Origin: Saprospiraceae bacterium
GTDB lineage: Bacteria; Bacteroidota; Bacteroidia; Chitinophagales; Saprospiraceae
Reading direction: 5' to 3'
NCBI GenBank assembly: GCA_020849825.1
Contig: JADZFP010000469.1
Coordinates: 1-17,624 of the forward strand
Length of the DNA stretch: 17,624 nucleotides
Position numbers and translations under genes: made by a program. The notes below the pieces were generated by a model that saw only the letters and a list, made by a program, of their open reading frames with translations, was not told the origin of the DNA and made no database searches. This document shows positions 7,732 through 14,077 of this stretch, piece by piece (position 1 is the stretch's first letter; each line of letters begins with the position of its first letter).

Positions 7732-7763
7732 GAGCCGTGGCGGCGGTACGGCCGCCACGGCTC
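7732..7763 (-). other. Perfect intercistronic stem-loop between the fasciclin gene and nosL
   Basis: GAGCCGTGGCGGC at 7732-7744 is exactly complementary to 7751-7763, a 13-bp GC-rich stem with a 6-nt loop. It lies 8 bp after the fasciclin stop in the direction of transcription. No T run follows on the minus strand, so it is not a standard intrinsic terminator; an mRNA-stability or partial-attenuation element is more likely. Confidence 0.7.
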
Positions 7764-7771
7764 TTAACCGC

Positions 7772-8338
7772 TTATTGTTCCGGCGGCAGCAATACCGCGT
7801 CGATGACGTGGATGATGCCGTTGGAAGCCGGGATAGAGGCAATGATATTGGCATTGCCGTTGACGCTGAGTTTGTCGCCTTGTTTGCCCAGCGTGATGTC
7901 TTTCAGGTTCACCTGATTGACTTTTTGTCCGTCGCGGAAGCTCTCCGGTTTGTACACGGCCACCGAAACGTGGTACTCGAGGATATTCGAGAGTTTGGCC
8001 TTGTTTTCGGGTTTGAGCAGTTCTTCGACGGTGCCTTTGGGCAATTTTTCAAAGGCGGCATTGGTGGGGGCGTATACGGTGAAAGGACCGGCATTGGACA
8101 ATACGTCGACCAGGCCGGCCGCTTTTACCGCTGCCACCAGGGTGGTGTGATCCTTGGATCCGATGGCAATTTGAACAACGTTTTTCTGCGACTCGTCGTC
8201 CTGCACACCCGACTGGCCTGCGCCGGTTGTAGCGGCGGCGTTATCGGCCGCAGCGGTGTCGGCCGGTGCGTTTTGGGTGCAGAACTGGAAAGAAACTGCC
8301 AGAAGTATAAAGGCAGCCATTGCGAGCAAATTTTTCAT
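7772..8338 (-). CDS. Fasciclin (FAS1) domain protein, probable lipoprotein
   Basis: A 188-residue envelope protein. Residues 1-19 are a signal sequence and Cys20 (SFQFC) may be lipid-modified, though the residue before it is unusual for a lipobox. An Ala/Thr-rich linker (21-47) leads to one FAS1 domain (about 53-186) with the H1 motif FTVYAPTNAAF (86-96), the central YHV (122-124) and the H2-like GIIHVIDAVLLP (174-185). FAS1 domains usually mediate adhesion or protein contacts. It lies 44 bp after nosZ and before nosL, so it is probably made together with N2O reductase. A role in holding or assembling the enzyme complex at the membrane is inference. No metal-binding residues are evident. Length is normal for a single-domain secreted FAS1 protein. 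Confidence 0.88.
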   Translation of the reverse strand: MKNLLAMAAFILLAVSFQFCTQNAPADTAAADNAAATTGAGQSGVQDDESQKNVVQIAIGSKDHTTLVAAVKAAGLVDVLSNAGPFTVYAPTNAAFEKLPKGTVEELLKPENKAKLSNILEYHVSVAVYKPESFRDGQKVNQVNLKDITLGKQGDKLSVNGNANIIASIPASNGIIHVIDAVLLPPEQ

Positions 8339-8382
8339 AAGGCATTGATTTATAATGCTAGGGAAAAAGGGAACAGGTGTGT

Positions 8383-10365
8383 TTACTTCGACTCGGTGGG
8401 CGCCGGAGCTGCCTCGCCGGTGCCGTATTTCAGCGGCACGTTGGCGCCAGCCGGAGATACGCGCATGTAGCCTTGCATTTCCTGGTGCAACGCCGAGCAG
8501 AAGTCGGTGCAGTAGAAGGGGAACACCCCGACGCGGTCGGGTTTCCAGTAGTAGGTCTGGGTTTCGCCCGGCATGATCAGGATTTCGGCCGTATTGGCGC
8601 CTTTCACGGCAAAACCGTGCGGAATATCCCAGTCCTGCTCGAGGTTGGTGACGTGGAAATACACCTCGTCGCCCAGTTTGACGCCTTCGATGTTGTCGGG
8701 CGTCAGGTGGGAACGGATGGCGGTCATATTGACGTGTACCTGATTGCCGTTGCGCGTCACCTTGGTTTCGCCCTCGCCTTTGGCGACGTAGGGGTGATTG
8801 TTTTCCTCCAGTTTGAAAAACTTGACGCTGTTTTTCATCAGCAGCTCGGCGGGTATGGCGTTGGCGTAGTGCGGTTCGCCGACCGTCGGGAAGTCGAGAA
8901 TGAGTTTCATCTTGTCACCCGATATGTCGTATATCTGGGCCGATTGCGCGAGTTCCGGGCCGGTAGGCAGGTAGCGGTCTTTGGTGATCTTGTTGTAGGC
9001 AATGACGTATTTACCCCAGGGCTTCTTGGTATCGCCGCCCGGCACGCAGAGGTGGCCGATGGAGTAGTAGGTCGGTACGCGGTCGAGCACCTGCAGGCTT
9101 TTCACGTTCCATTTTACGATCTCGGAGGAGACGAAGAAGGAAGTGTAAGCATTGCCGTCGGCGTCGAATTCGGTGTGGAGCGGGCCAAGGCCGGGCTTCT
9201 GGACTTCGCCGTGGAGCACAGCGTCGTATTTCAGCACGGGAATGCCGTCGTATTCGCCTTCAAAGTTTTTGTCGGCGATGGCTTTTTGCATTTTTTCAAA
9301 CGAAAAAACCGGGATGATGGCGGCCAGTTTGCCGGAACCCACGATGTATTCGCCGGTCGGGTTGACGTCGCAGCCGTGCGGGCTTTTCGGGCAGGGCATG
9401 AAGTAGACGAAGTCTTTGAGTTCTTTCGGGTCGAGCATGATGACCTCGTTTTCCCACTTCGTCGTAGCGGTGTGCGTTTTTTCGTCGAGGGTATTGTGTG
9501 CATAGCGCACTTTTTTCACCTGGCCTTTGCCGGCTTTGGCGTATTCCTCGGCTTTTTTCCAGTTGATGGCGACGATAAAGTCCTTGTCTTTTTGCGAAGC
9601 GTTGACTTCGAGCAGGGTGTTGGCCTGTTCGGAGTTGTAGCAGGAGAAGAAGAACCAGTCGTGGCTCGGGCCTTTACCCGAACGGCTCAGGTCGAGGTTG
9701 ATACCCGGCAGGAGCACCTGGAAGGCCAGTTTCATGTGGCCGTCGTTGGGATCGATGGAGATAAAGGAAGCCGTGCCGCGGAAGTTTTGTTTGTAAGTGT
9801 TGATCGGCACATCGGGCTGATCGTCCATCGGGATGGAGAAACGGGTACCAGCGACGATGTATTCCGAGTTTTCGGTGATAAACGGCGAGGAGTGGTTACC
9901 GCCAGCGTTCGGGATTTCCAGAATTTCGGTGGTGCGGAACGTTTTCAGGTCGATACGACCTACGCGGGGCGTGTTGTTGGCATTGGCGAAGCACCAGCGG
10001 CCGTCCTGTTCGCCGTTGGTCAGCGACATGGAGATGTGGTGCTCGTCGTCCCAGGGTACAAAACCGTGGGAGGTCATGAGCATGGCTTTGGTTTCTTCGT
10101 TGTAGCCGTAGCCATTTTCAGGGAACTGGGAGAAGACCGGAATGATCTTCAGCAAGCGGCCCGAAGGCAGGCCATACACGGATACCTGGCCGTTGAACCC
10201 GCCGGAAACGAAGTTGTAAAATTCGTCGTATTTGCCCGGCGGAACGTAAGCTTTCTGGGCATCGCCACCGGCAGCGGCCGATGTGGCGGCGCCCCGTGTT
10301 TTACATTGCCACAAGGCAACGATGACAAACAGCAGCGCAGCAAGCGCAAGGAGTGATTTTTTCAT
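8383..10365 (-). CDS. nosZ: Nitrous oxide reductase, clade II (Sec-type) NosZ
   Basis: The terminal enzyme of denitrification, reducing N2O to N2 in the cell envelope. With the ATG at 10365 it has 660 residues. The leader MKKSLLALAALLFVIVALWQC has no twin-arginine motif, so it uses Sec export, a clade II trait; C21 could be lipid-anchored although the Gln before it is not a classic lipobox. The beta-propeller carries all seven CuZ histidines, in DDEHH, GGNHSS, SPHGC, PLHTE, IGHL and GEPHY. The C-terminal cupredoxin domain carries the CuA site: H583 in DIPHG and C619-x3-C623-x3-H627-x2-M630 (FYCTDFCSALHQEM). The frame extends to an ATG at 10398, which would add 11 residues before a normal signal peptide and is less likely. 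It follows the cytochrome c gene by 45 bp. Confidence 0.97.
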   Translation of the reverse strand: MKKSLLALAALLFVIVALWQCKTRGAATSAAAGGDAQKAYVPPGKYDEFYNFVSGGFNGQVSVYGLPSGRLLKIIPVFSQFPENGYGYNEETKAMLMTSHGFVPWDDEHHISMSLTNGEQDGRWCFANANNTPRVGRIDLKTFRTTEILEIPNAGGNHSSPFITENSEYIVAGTRFSIPMDDQPDVPINTYKQNFRGTASFISIDPNDGHMKLAFQVLLPGINLDLSRSGKGPSHDWFFFSCYNSEQANTLLEVNASQKDKDFIVAINWKKAEEYAKAGKGQVKKVRYAHNTLDEKTHTATTKWENEVIMLDPKELKDFVYFMPCPKSPHGCDVNPTGEYIVGSGKLAAIIPVFSFEKMQKAIADKNFEGEYDGIPVLKYDAVLHGEVQKPGLGPLHTEFDADGNAYTSFFVSSEIVKWNVKSLQVLDRVPTYYSIGHLCVPGGDTKKPWGKYVIAYNKITKDRYLPTGPELAQSAQIYDISGDKMKLILDFPTVGEPHYANAIPAELLMKNSVKFFKLEENNHPYVAKGEGETKVTRNGNQVHVNMTAIRSHLTPDNIEGVKLGDEVYFHVTNLEQDWDIPHGFAVKGANTAEILIMPGETQTYYWKPDRVGVFPFYCTDFCSALHQEMQGYMRVSPAGANVPLKYGTGEAAPAPTESK

Positions 10366-10410
10366 AAGAAGTTGATTTTTAATTTGATAAGGGAGCAAGG
10401 CGCTTCCGGT

Positions 10411-10893
10411 TTATTTTTCGCCGTCGTTGTGGCGCATAAATTCGAGCACGTCGCGGGCGTCGCCGATCGAGACATTCTGGTTGGGCATGCGGGTAAGGCA
10501 CAATTCCAGCAGTTTTTGAGCTTCGTCGTCTTTTTCGAGCATCACGTCCACGTTGGTGACCATATTCATGATCCATTCGGGTTTGCGGTTTTTGGTGACG
10601 TCTTTCCAGCCCGGACCGACGACGCGCGTGCCGTCCAGCTTGTGGCAGGCCGAGCATTTCATTTTGTAAATGGATTCGCCGCGGCTCACGCGCTCGGCTT
10701 CCAGCGGAGTTTTGAGCTCAACGGCTTTGACTTCGCCGATACCCTTCCCTTCGGCGAGCATTTGGGTTTCCGCATTGGAGGAAGGCGTTGCAGGCGTTGC
10801 GGCTGAATCAGCAGGAGCGTCGCTACCGCCACAAGAGGCAGCCAACATTAAGAGAGCAAGTACAGGGACGAGAAGAAAATGGCAAGTTTTCAT
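10411..10893 (-). CDS. Lipoprotein c-type cytochrome, probable electron donor to NosZ
   Basis: A 160-residue mono-heme cytochrome c. The signal peptide ends in the good lipobox LAASC (Cys21), so it should be anchored to a membrane. A Ser/Ala/Pro-rich linker follows. The heme site CSACH is at 80-84, and the probable axial methionine is M136 in TRMPNQNVS, a typical class I cytochrome c end. It is the first gene of the nos locus and lies 45 bp before nosZ, so delivery of electrons from the quinol/cytochrome chain to the CuA site of NosZ is the likely job. Similar cytochromes in clade II clusters are called NosC, but I cannot assign a specific subtype. A promoter with both Bacteroidota elements lies about 50 bp upstream. 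Confidence 0.9.
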   Translation of the reverse strand: MKTCHFLLVPVLALLMLAASCGGSDAPADSAATPATPSSNAETQMLAEGKGIGEVKAVELKTPLEAERVSRGESIYKMKCSACHKLDGTRVVGPGWKDVTKNRKPEWIMNMVTNVDVMLEKDDEAQKLLELCLTRMPNQNVSIGDARDVLEFMRHNDGEK

Positions 10894-10939
10894 GTTGTTA
10901 ATACAATGAATAATGATGAAATTACCTATTAAGATGGAA

Positions 10940-10972
10940 CAAAATTACCATGAATAGGAGCTCAATCCAAAA
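10940..10972 (-). promoter_or_regulatory. Promoter of the nos locus (Bacteroidota sigma type)
   Basis: Read on the minus strand, TTTTG (complement of 10968-10972) is followed after 20 bp by TAATTTTG (complement of 10940-10947). This fits the Bacteroidota primary sigma consensus of TTTG and TAnnTTTG, with the same 20-bp spacing seen at the toxin-antitoxin promoter in this window. The transcript would start near 10935 and have a leader of about 40 nt before the cytochrome ATG at 10893. Confidence 0.65.
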
Positions 10973-11055
10973 GGCACGGCAAGGTTCAATTGATTTGGCA
11001 AGGCTGTAGCTGATATTAGTCAGAAAATTTAGTGATTTTTGTTAGGACTCCTTAG

Positions 11056-11072
11056 CAGATAGGTTGTATCTG
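11056..11072. promoter_or_regulatory. Candidate operator, CAGATA-N5-TATCTG
   Basis: Perfect 6-bp inverted arms separated by five bases, located about 84 bp upstream of the nos -33 element and about 110 bp upstream of the recG -7 word. It could bind a dimeric regulator of the nos locus. No known regulator matches it to my knowledge, and a chance palindrome is possible. Confidence 0.3.
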
Positions 11073-11181
11073 AATTGATCATTTTTTTTTTAATTATATT
11101 TATTCCAAATTAGGTTGTTTGTTAAGTTTATTTCGGCCTCTGAAACGGGTGGTACATATCTATATTTAAAACAATTTCTTT

Positions 11182-11189
11182 TAACTTTG
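11182..11189 (+). promoter_or_regulatory. Probable recG -7 promoter element (TAACTTTG)
   Basis: An exact TAnnTTTG word ends 4 bp before the GTG start of recG. No TTG lies at the expected distance upstream, so only half of the consensus is present. If used, transcription would begin at or within a few bases of the start codon, giving a leaderless message. Confidence 0.45.
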
Positions 11190-11193
11190 CAGC

Positions 11194-13299
11194 GTGCCAC
11201 TGGATACCGCCATCGAATACCTCAAAGGCGTCGGCCCGCAACGCGCCGAGACGCTGAAAAAGGAATTGGGTATTTTTACGTTTGGCGACCTGCTGTATCA
11301 TTTTCCTTTCCGTTACATCGACCGCACACGTTTTCACCGCATCCGCGACGCGCAGACGGAGGGCGAACAGGTGCAGTTTCGCGGCATTCTTCGCCGCCTT
11401 GAAACACTGGGCGAGGGCCGCGCGCGCCGCCTGACGGGCACGCTGCGCGACGAAACCGGCGCCATCGAACTGGTCTGGTTTCAGGGCATCCACTGGCTCG
11501 AAAAAAACCTGCAGGTCGGCAAGGAATACATTGTTTTCGGACGGCTGAGCGAGTTCAACGGACGGGTGAATATCGCGCACCCCGAGATGGAAGAAGCCAA
11601 CCCGGAAAACACCCAAAAAGCGCGGCACTTCGACCCCGTCTACCCCAGCACCGACAAACTGGTGCAAAAAGGCCTCGACGCAAAAGGCCTGCGCAAACTG
11701 ACCCGCGGCCTGCTCGACAGCCTCTCCCCTGCCGATCTGCCCGAAACGCTGCCCGATCCGCTCATGGGCAGTTACCGGCTGCTTTCGCGCTGGGTAGCCC
11801 TCCAGAAAATCCATTTTCCCGAAACCCAGGCCGAACTGGATGCCGCCACACGCCGGCTGAAATTTGAAGAACTGTTTTTCCTGCAATTGCGGCTTCTGCA
11901 AATTCGCACCCGCCGGAAAGACGCTTCGCGCGGTTTTGTTTTTGACAAAATCGGCGACTTTTTCAACCGCTTTTACCAGGAAAAACTGCCCTTCGAACTC
12001 ACCGGCGCACAAAAAAGAGTGGTGCGTGAAATCCGCGCCGACGTGGCCTCGGGCCGCCAGATGAACCGCCTCGTGCAGGGCGACGTCGGCTCGGGCAAAA
12101 CCGTGGTGGCACTCATGAGCATGCTCATGGCCCTCGACAACGGTCACCAGGCCTGCCTCATGGCGCCGACCGAAATACTGGCCCAACAACATTTCACCAA
12201 CCTGACCGAACTGCTGGGCGACCTGGGCGTCAACATCGGCTTCCTGACGGGCAACGTGAAGGGGAAAAAACGCGAAGCCATCCTCGCACAGCTGGCTTCC
12301 GGCGAAATGCACGCCGTGGTGGGCACGCACGCCCTAATCGAAGACTGGGTGCAATTCCAAAGCCTGGGCATCGCGGTGATCGACGAGCAACACCGCTTCG
12401 GCGTGGAGCAACGCGCCAAACTATGGGCCAAAAACCGGGGCAGCCTGCCCCCCCATGTGCTGGTGATGACCGCCACGCCCATCCCCCGCACCCTGGCCAT
12501 GACCCTCTACGGCGACCTCGACGTGTCGGTGATCGACGAACTGCCGCCCGGCCGCAAACCCATCGTCACCACGCACCGCACCGAACACCACCGGCTGCGC
12601 GTACAGGGGTTTATGAAAGAAGAAATCGCCAAAGGCCGGCAAGTGTACGTGGTGTACCCCATGATCGAGGAAACCGAGACCGTCGACCTGCAAAACCTGA
12701 TGTCGGGTTACGAGGCGCTCAGCCGCGATTTTCCGCAGCCGGAGTACCAGATCAGCATCGTACACGGCAAGATGAAGGGGGCCGACAAGGATTTTGAAAT
12801 GCAGCGCTTCCTTCGCCGCGAAACCCAGATCATGATCGCCACCACGGTGATCGAAGTGGGCGTCAACGTACCCAATGCCTCGGTCATGGTGATCGAAAAC
12901 GCCGACCGCTTCGGTCTTTCCCAGCTCCACCAGCTGCGGGGCCGCGTGGGCCGGGGCGCCGACCAGTCGTTCTGCATCCTCCTGACCGGCTTCAAACTCA
13001 GCGCCGACGCCCGCGAGCGCCTTCAAACCATGGTGCAAACCAACGACGGCTTCATCATCGCCGAAGCCGACCTGCGACTGCGCGGCCCCGGCAATATCGA
13101 GGGCACCCAACAAAGCGGCATGCTGCATTTCCGCATCGCCGACCTGGCCCGCGACGGACAAATCCTGACCGCGGCGCGCGAAATCGCCCTGAAAATTCTG
13201 GAAAAAGACCCCTCCCTGCAACTGCCCGAGCATGCGCGGCTCAAACGACAACTGGAAACGGAAACGAAGGACGGAAGGGTGTGGAGCAGGATTTCGTGA
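11194..13299 (+). CDS. recG: ATP-dependent DNA helicase RecG
   Basis: A 701-residue helicase that reverses stalled replication forks and processes Holliday junctions. The N-terminal wedge/OB part starts with the typical LKGVGPQRAETLKKELGI and DLLYHFPFRYIDRT. Helicase motifs are complete: GDVGSGKT (296-303), APTEILAQQH (324-333), DEQHRFGVEQR (397-407), MTATPIPRTLA (425-435), and QLRGRVGRG (580-588). The C-terminal end has the RecG-typical DLRLRGPGNIEGTQQSG. The start is GTG at 11194: an in-frame stop (TAA at 11182-11184) lies just upstream and no ATG precedes the conserved N-terminus, so no other start is plausible. It is divergent from the nos locus and unrelated to it in function. Length is normal for the family. 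Confidence 0.97.
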   Translation: MPLDTAIEYLKGVGPQRAETLKKELGIFTFGDLLYHFPFRYIDRTRFHRIRDAQTEGEQVQFRGILRRLETLGEGRARRLTGTLRDETGAIELVWFQGIHWLEKNLQVGKEYIVFGRLSEFNGRVNIAHPEMEEANPENTQKARHFDPVYPSTDKLVQKGLDAKGLRKLTRGLLDSLSPADLPETLPDPLMGSYRLLSRWVALQKIHFPETQAELDAATRRLKFEELFFLQLRLLQIRTRRKDASRGFVFDKIGDFFNRFYQEKLPFELTGAQKRVVREIRADVASGRQMNRLVQGDVGSGKTVVALMSMLMALDNGHQACLMAPTEILAQQHFTNLTELLGDLGVNIGFLTGNVKGKKREAILAQLASGEMHAVVGTHALIEDWVQFQSLGIAVIDEQHRFGVEQRAKLWAKNRGSLPPHVLVMTATPIPRTLAMTLYGDLDVSVIDELPPGRKPIVTTHRTEHHRLRVQGFMKEEIAKGRQVYVVYPMIEETETVDLQNLMSGYEALSRDFPQPEYQISIVHGKMKGADKDFEMQRFLRRETQIMIATTVIEVGVNVPNASVMVIENADRFGLSQLHQLRGRVGRGADQSFCILLTGFKLSADARERLQTMVQTNDGFIIAEADLRLRGPGNIEGTQQSGMLHFRIADLARDGQILTAAREIALKILEKDPSLQLPEHARLKRQLETETKDGRVWSRIS

Positions 13300-13300
13300 G

Positions 13301-13331
13301 TTGCACAAGCGGTAATTTTTTTGTAGCTTTG
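13301..13331 (+). promoter_or_regulatory. Promoter of the toxin-antitoxin pair
   Basis: TTG at 13301-13303 is followed after 20 bp by TAGCTTTG at 13324-13331, matching the Bacteroidota TTTG/TAnnTTTG pattern. It begins one base after the recG stop codon. The expected transcript start is near 13336, with a leader of about nine A-rich bases before the ATG at 13345 and no Shine-Dalgarno sequence. Confidence 0.65.
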
Positions 13332-13344
13332 TTTAAAAAAATCC

Positions 13345-13581
13345 ATGATTATCGAGCTTCCAGATCAGTTATTTTCAACAAGCCAATTGTCAGAATACGA
13401 GTTAAAACTCCGTATAGCTATTGTACTTTTTGTAGAAGATATCTTTACACTGGGTCAAGCAGCTGAATTTTTGGGGGTGCCTCAACTGGTATTTCAACAA
13501 GAATTGGGGAAAAGAAAAATACCTGTACATTATGGTGTTGAGGAGTTGCGAAAAGATTTGGAATACCTCAACATGACATAA
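13345..13581 (+). CDS. UPF0175 family protein, probable antitoxin
   Basis: A 78-residue protein of the UPF0175 family, small DNA-binding-type proteins that act as antitoxins for DUF3368/PIN toxins. The hallmark is the central helical segment FTLGQAAEFLGVPQLVFQQEL (split here as FTLGQAAEFLGV and PQLVFQQEL, about 34-54), which resembles a helix-turn-helix, followed by the short strand IPVHYGVEELRKDLEYL. The N-terminal half ELKLRIAIVLFVEDIF is also typical. The toxin gene begins one base after its stop. The probable job is neutralising the toxin and repressing its own promoter, which lies directly upstream. The pair is clearly more AT-rich than recG and the OstA gene on either side, which suggests acquisition by transfer. 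Confidence 0.82.
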   Translation: MIIELPDQLFSTSQLSEYELKLRIAIVLFVEDIFTLGQAAEFLGVPQLVFQQELGKRKIPVHYGVEELRKDLEYLNMT

Positions 13582-13582
13582 C

Positions 13583-14068
13583 ATGGTCGTCATTAGCGAT
13601 ACATCCCCAATATCAAATTTATTTGCTATCGGTCAGATTGATCTTCTGCCACAGCTTTTTGATAAGGTAATTATCCCGCCGGCTGTGGCTCATGAACTGG
13701 ATCAACTTTCAAAATTTGGTTATGATTTAAGCCCTGTAAAAAGCGCTCATTGGCTTCAGGTAAATTCGCCAGCCAATTGGTCTGGTGTTGGGATGCTTGT
13801 AAAATCCCTCGACAAGGGAGAGTCAGAGGCTATCATTCTCTCTTATGAACTTCAAGCAGACTTTGTAATGATTGATGAACGCAAAGGCAGGCGCACTGCC
13901 CAAGAAATGGGTGTCAAGACAATAGGCCTTATGGGCATTCTAATAAAAGCTAAAAATCAGGGCCTTTTAGAAAAAATAGCCCCTGTTCTTGAAGATTTGA
14001 CACAAGTGGCGGGGTTTTGGATTAGCGATAAATTGAAGGAGGAAATTTTAATTCTAGCAGGGGAATAG
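13583..14068 (+). CDS. DUF3368 PIN-domain protein, probable VapC-like ribonuclease toxin
   Basis: A 161-residue PIN-domain protein of the DUF3368 group, expected to be a metal-dependent ribonuclease. The start VVISDTSPISNLFAIGQIDLL gives the first acidic residue D6. Further likely active-site acids are E38 (AHELD), E80 or E82 (KGESEAI) and D98 (VMIDERKGRR). The stretch DERKGRRTAQEMGVKTIGLMGIL is the usual DUF3368 signature (given here in full family sense; residues 98-120). It starts one base after the antitoxin stop, so translation is probably coupled. Its end lies only 9 bp from the convergent OstA gene, without a visible terminator between them. Base composition is AT-rich like its partner. 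Confidence 0.85.
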   Translation: MVVISDTSPISNLFAIGQIDLLPQLFDKVIIPPAVAHELDQLSKFGYDLSPVKSAHWLQVNSPANWSGVGMLVKSLDKGESEAIILSYELQADFVMIDERKGRRTAQEMGVKTIGLMGILIKAKNQGLLEKIAPVLEDLTQVAGFWISDKLKEEILILAGE

Positions 14069-14077
14069 GCACACAAC

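Larger units (their letters stand above)
10894..11193. other. Divergent intergenic region between the nos locus and recG
   Basis: This 300-bp AT-rich gap contains the nos promoter (10940-10972, minus), a TAnnTTTG word for recG (11182-11189, plus), the inverted repeat CAGATA-N5-TATCTG (11056-11072), a weaker CTGA-N6-TCAG (11010-11023), and two direct GGCAAGG copies (10978-10984 and 10997-11003). No coding region with family character is seen in it. Confidence 0.7.

Noticed and set aside
8377..10356. A 659-codon open frame antisense to nosZ
   Set aside because: It mirrors nosZ, which has all catalytic residues. The translated antisense product has no recognisable domain and its length reflects the codon bias of the GC-rich gene.
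11128..13308. Two long antisense open frames (11128-12330 and 12421-13308) opposite recG
   Set aside because: Shadows of recG's codon usage. The opposite strand carries all helicase motifs.
13301..14068. Mobile element carrying the toxin-antitoxin pair
   Set aside because: No transposase, integrase, terminal inverted repeats or target-site duplication could be seen around it, so only a cassette of probable foreign origin is claimed.
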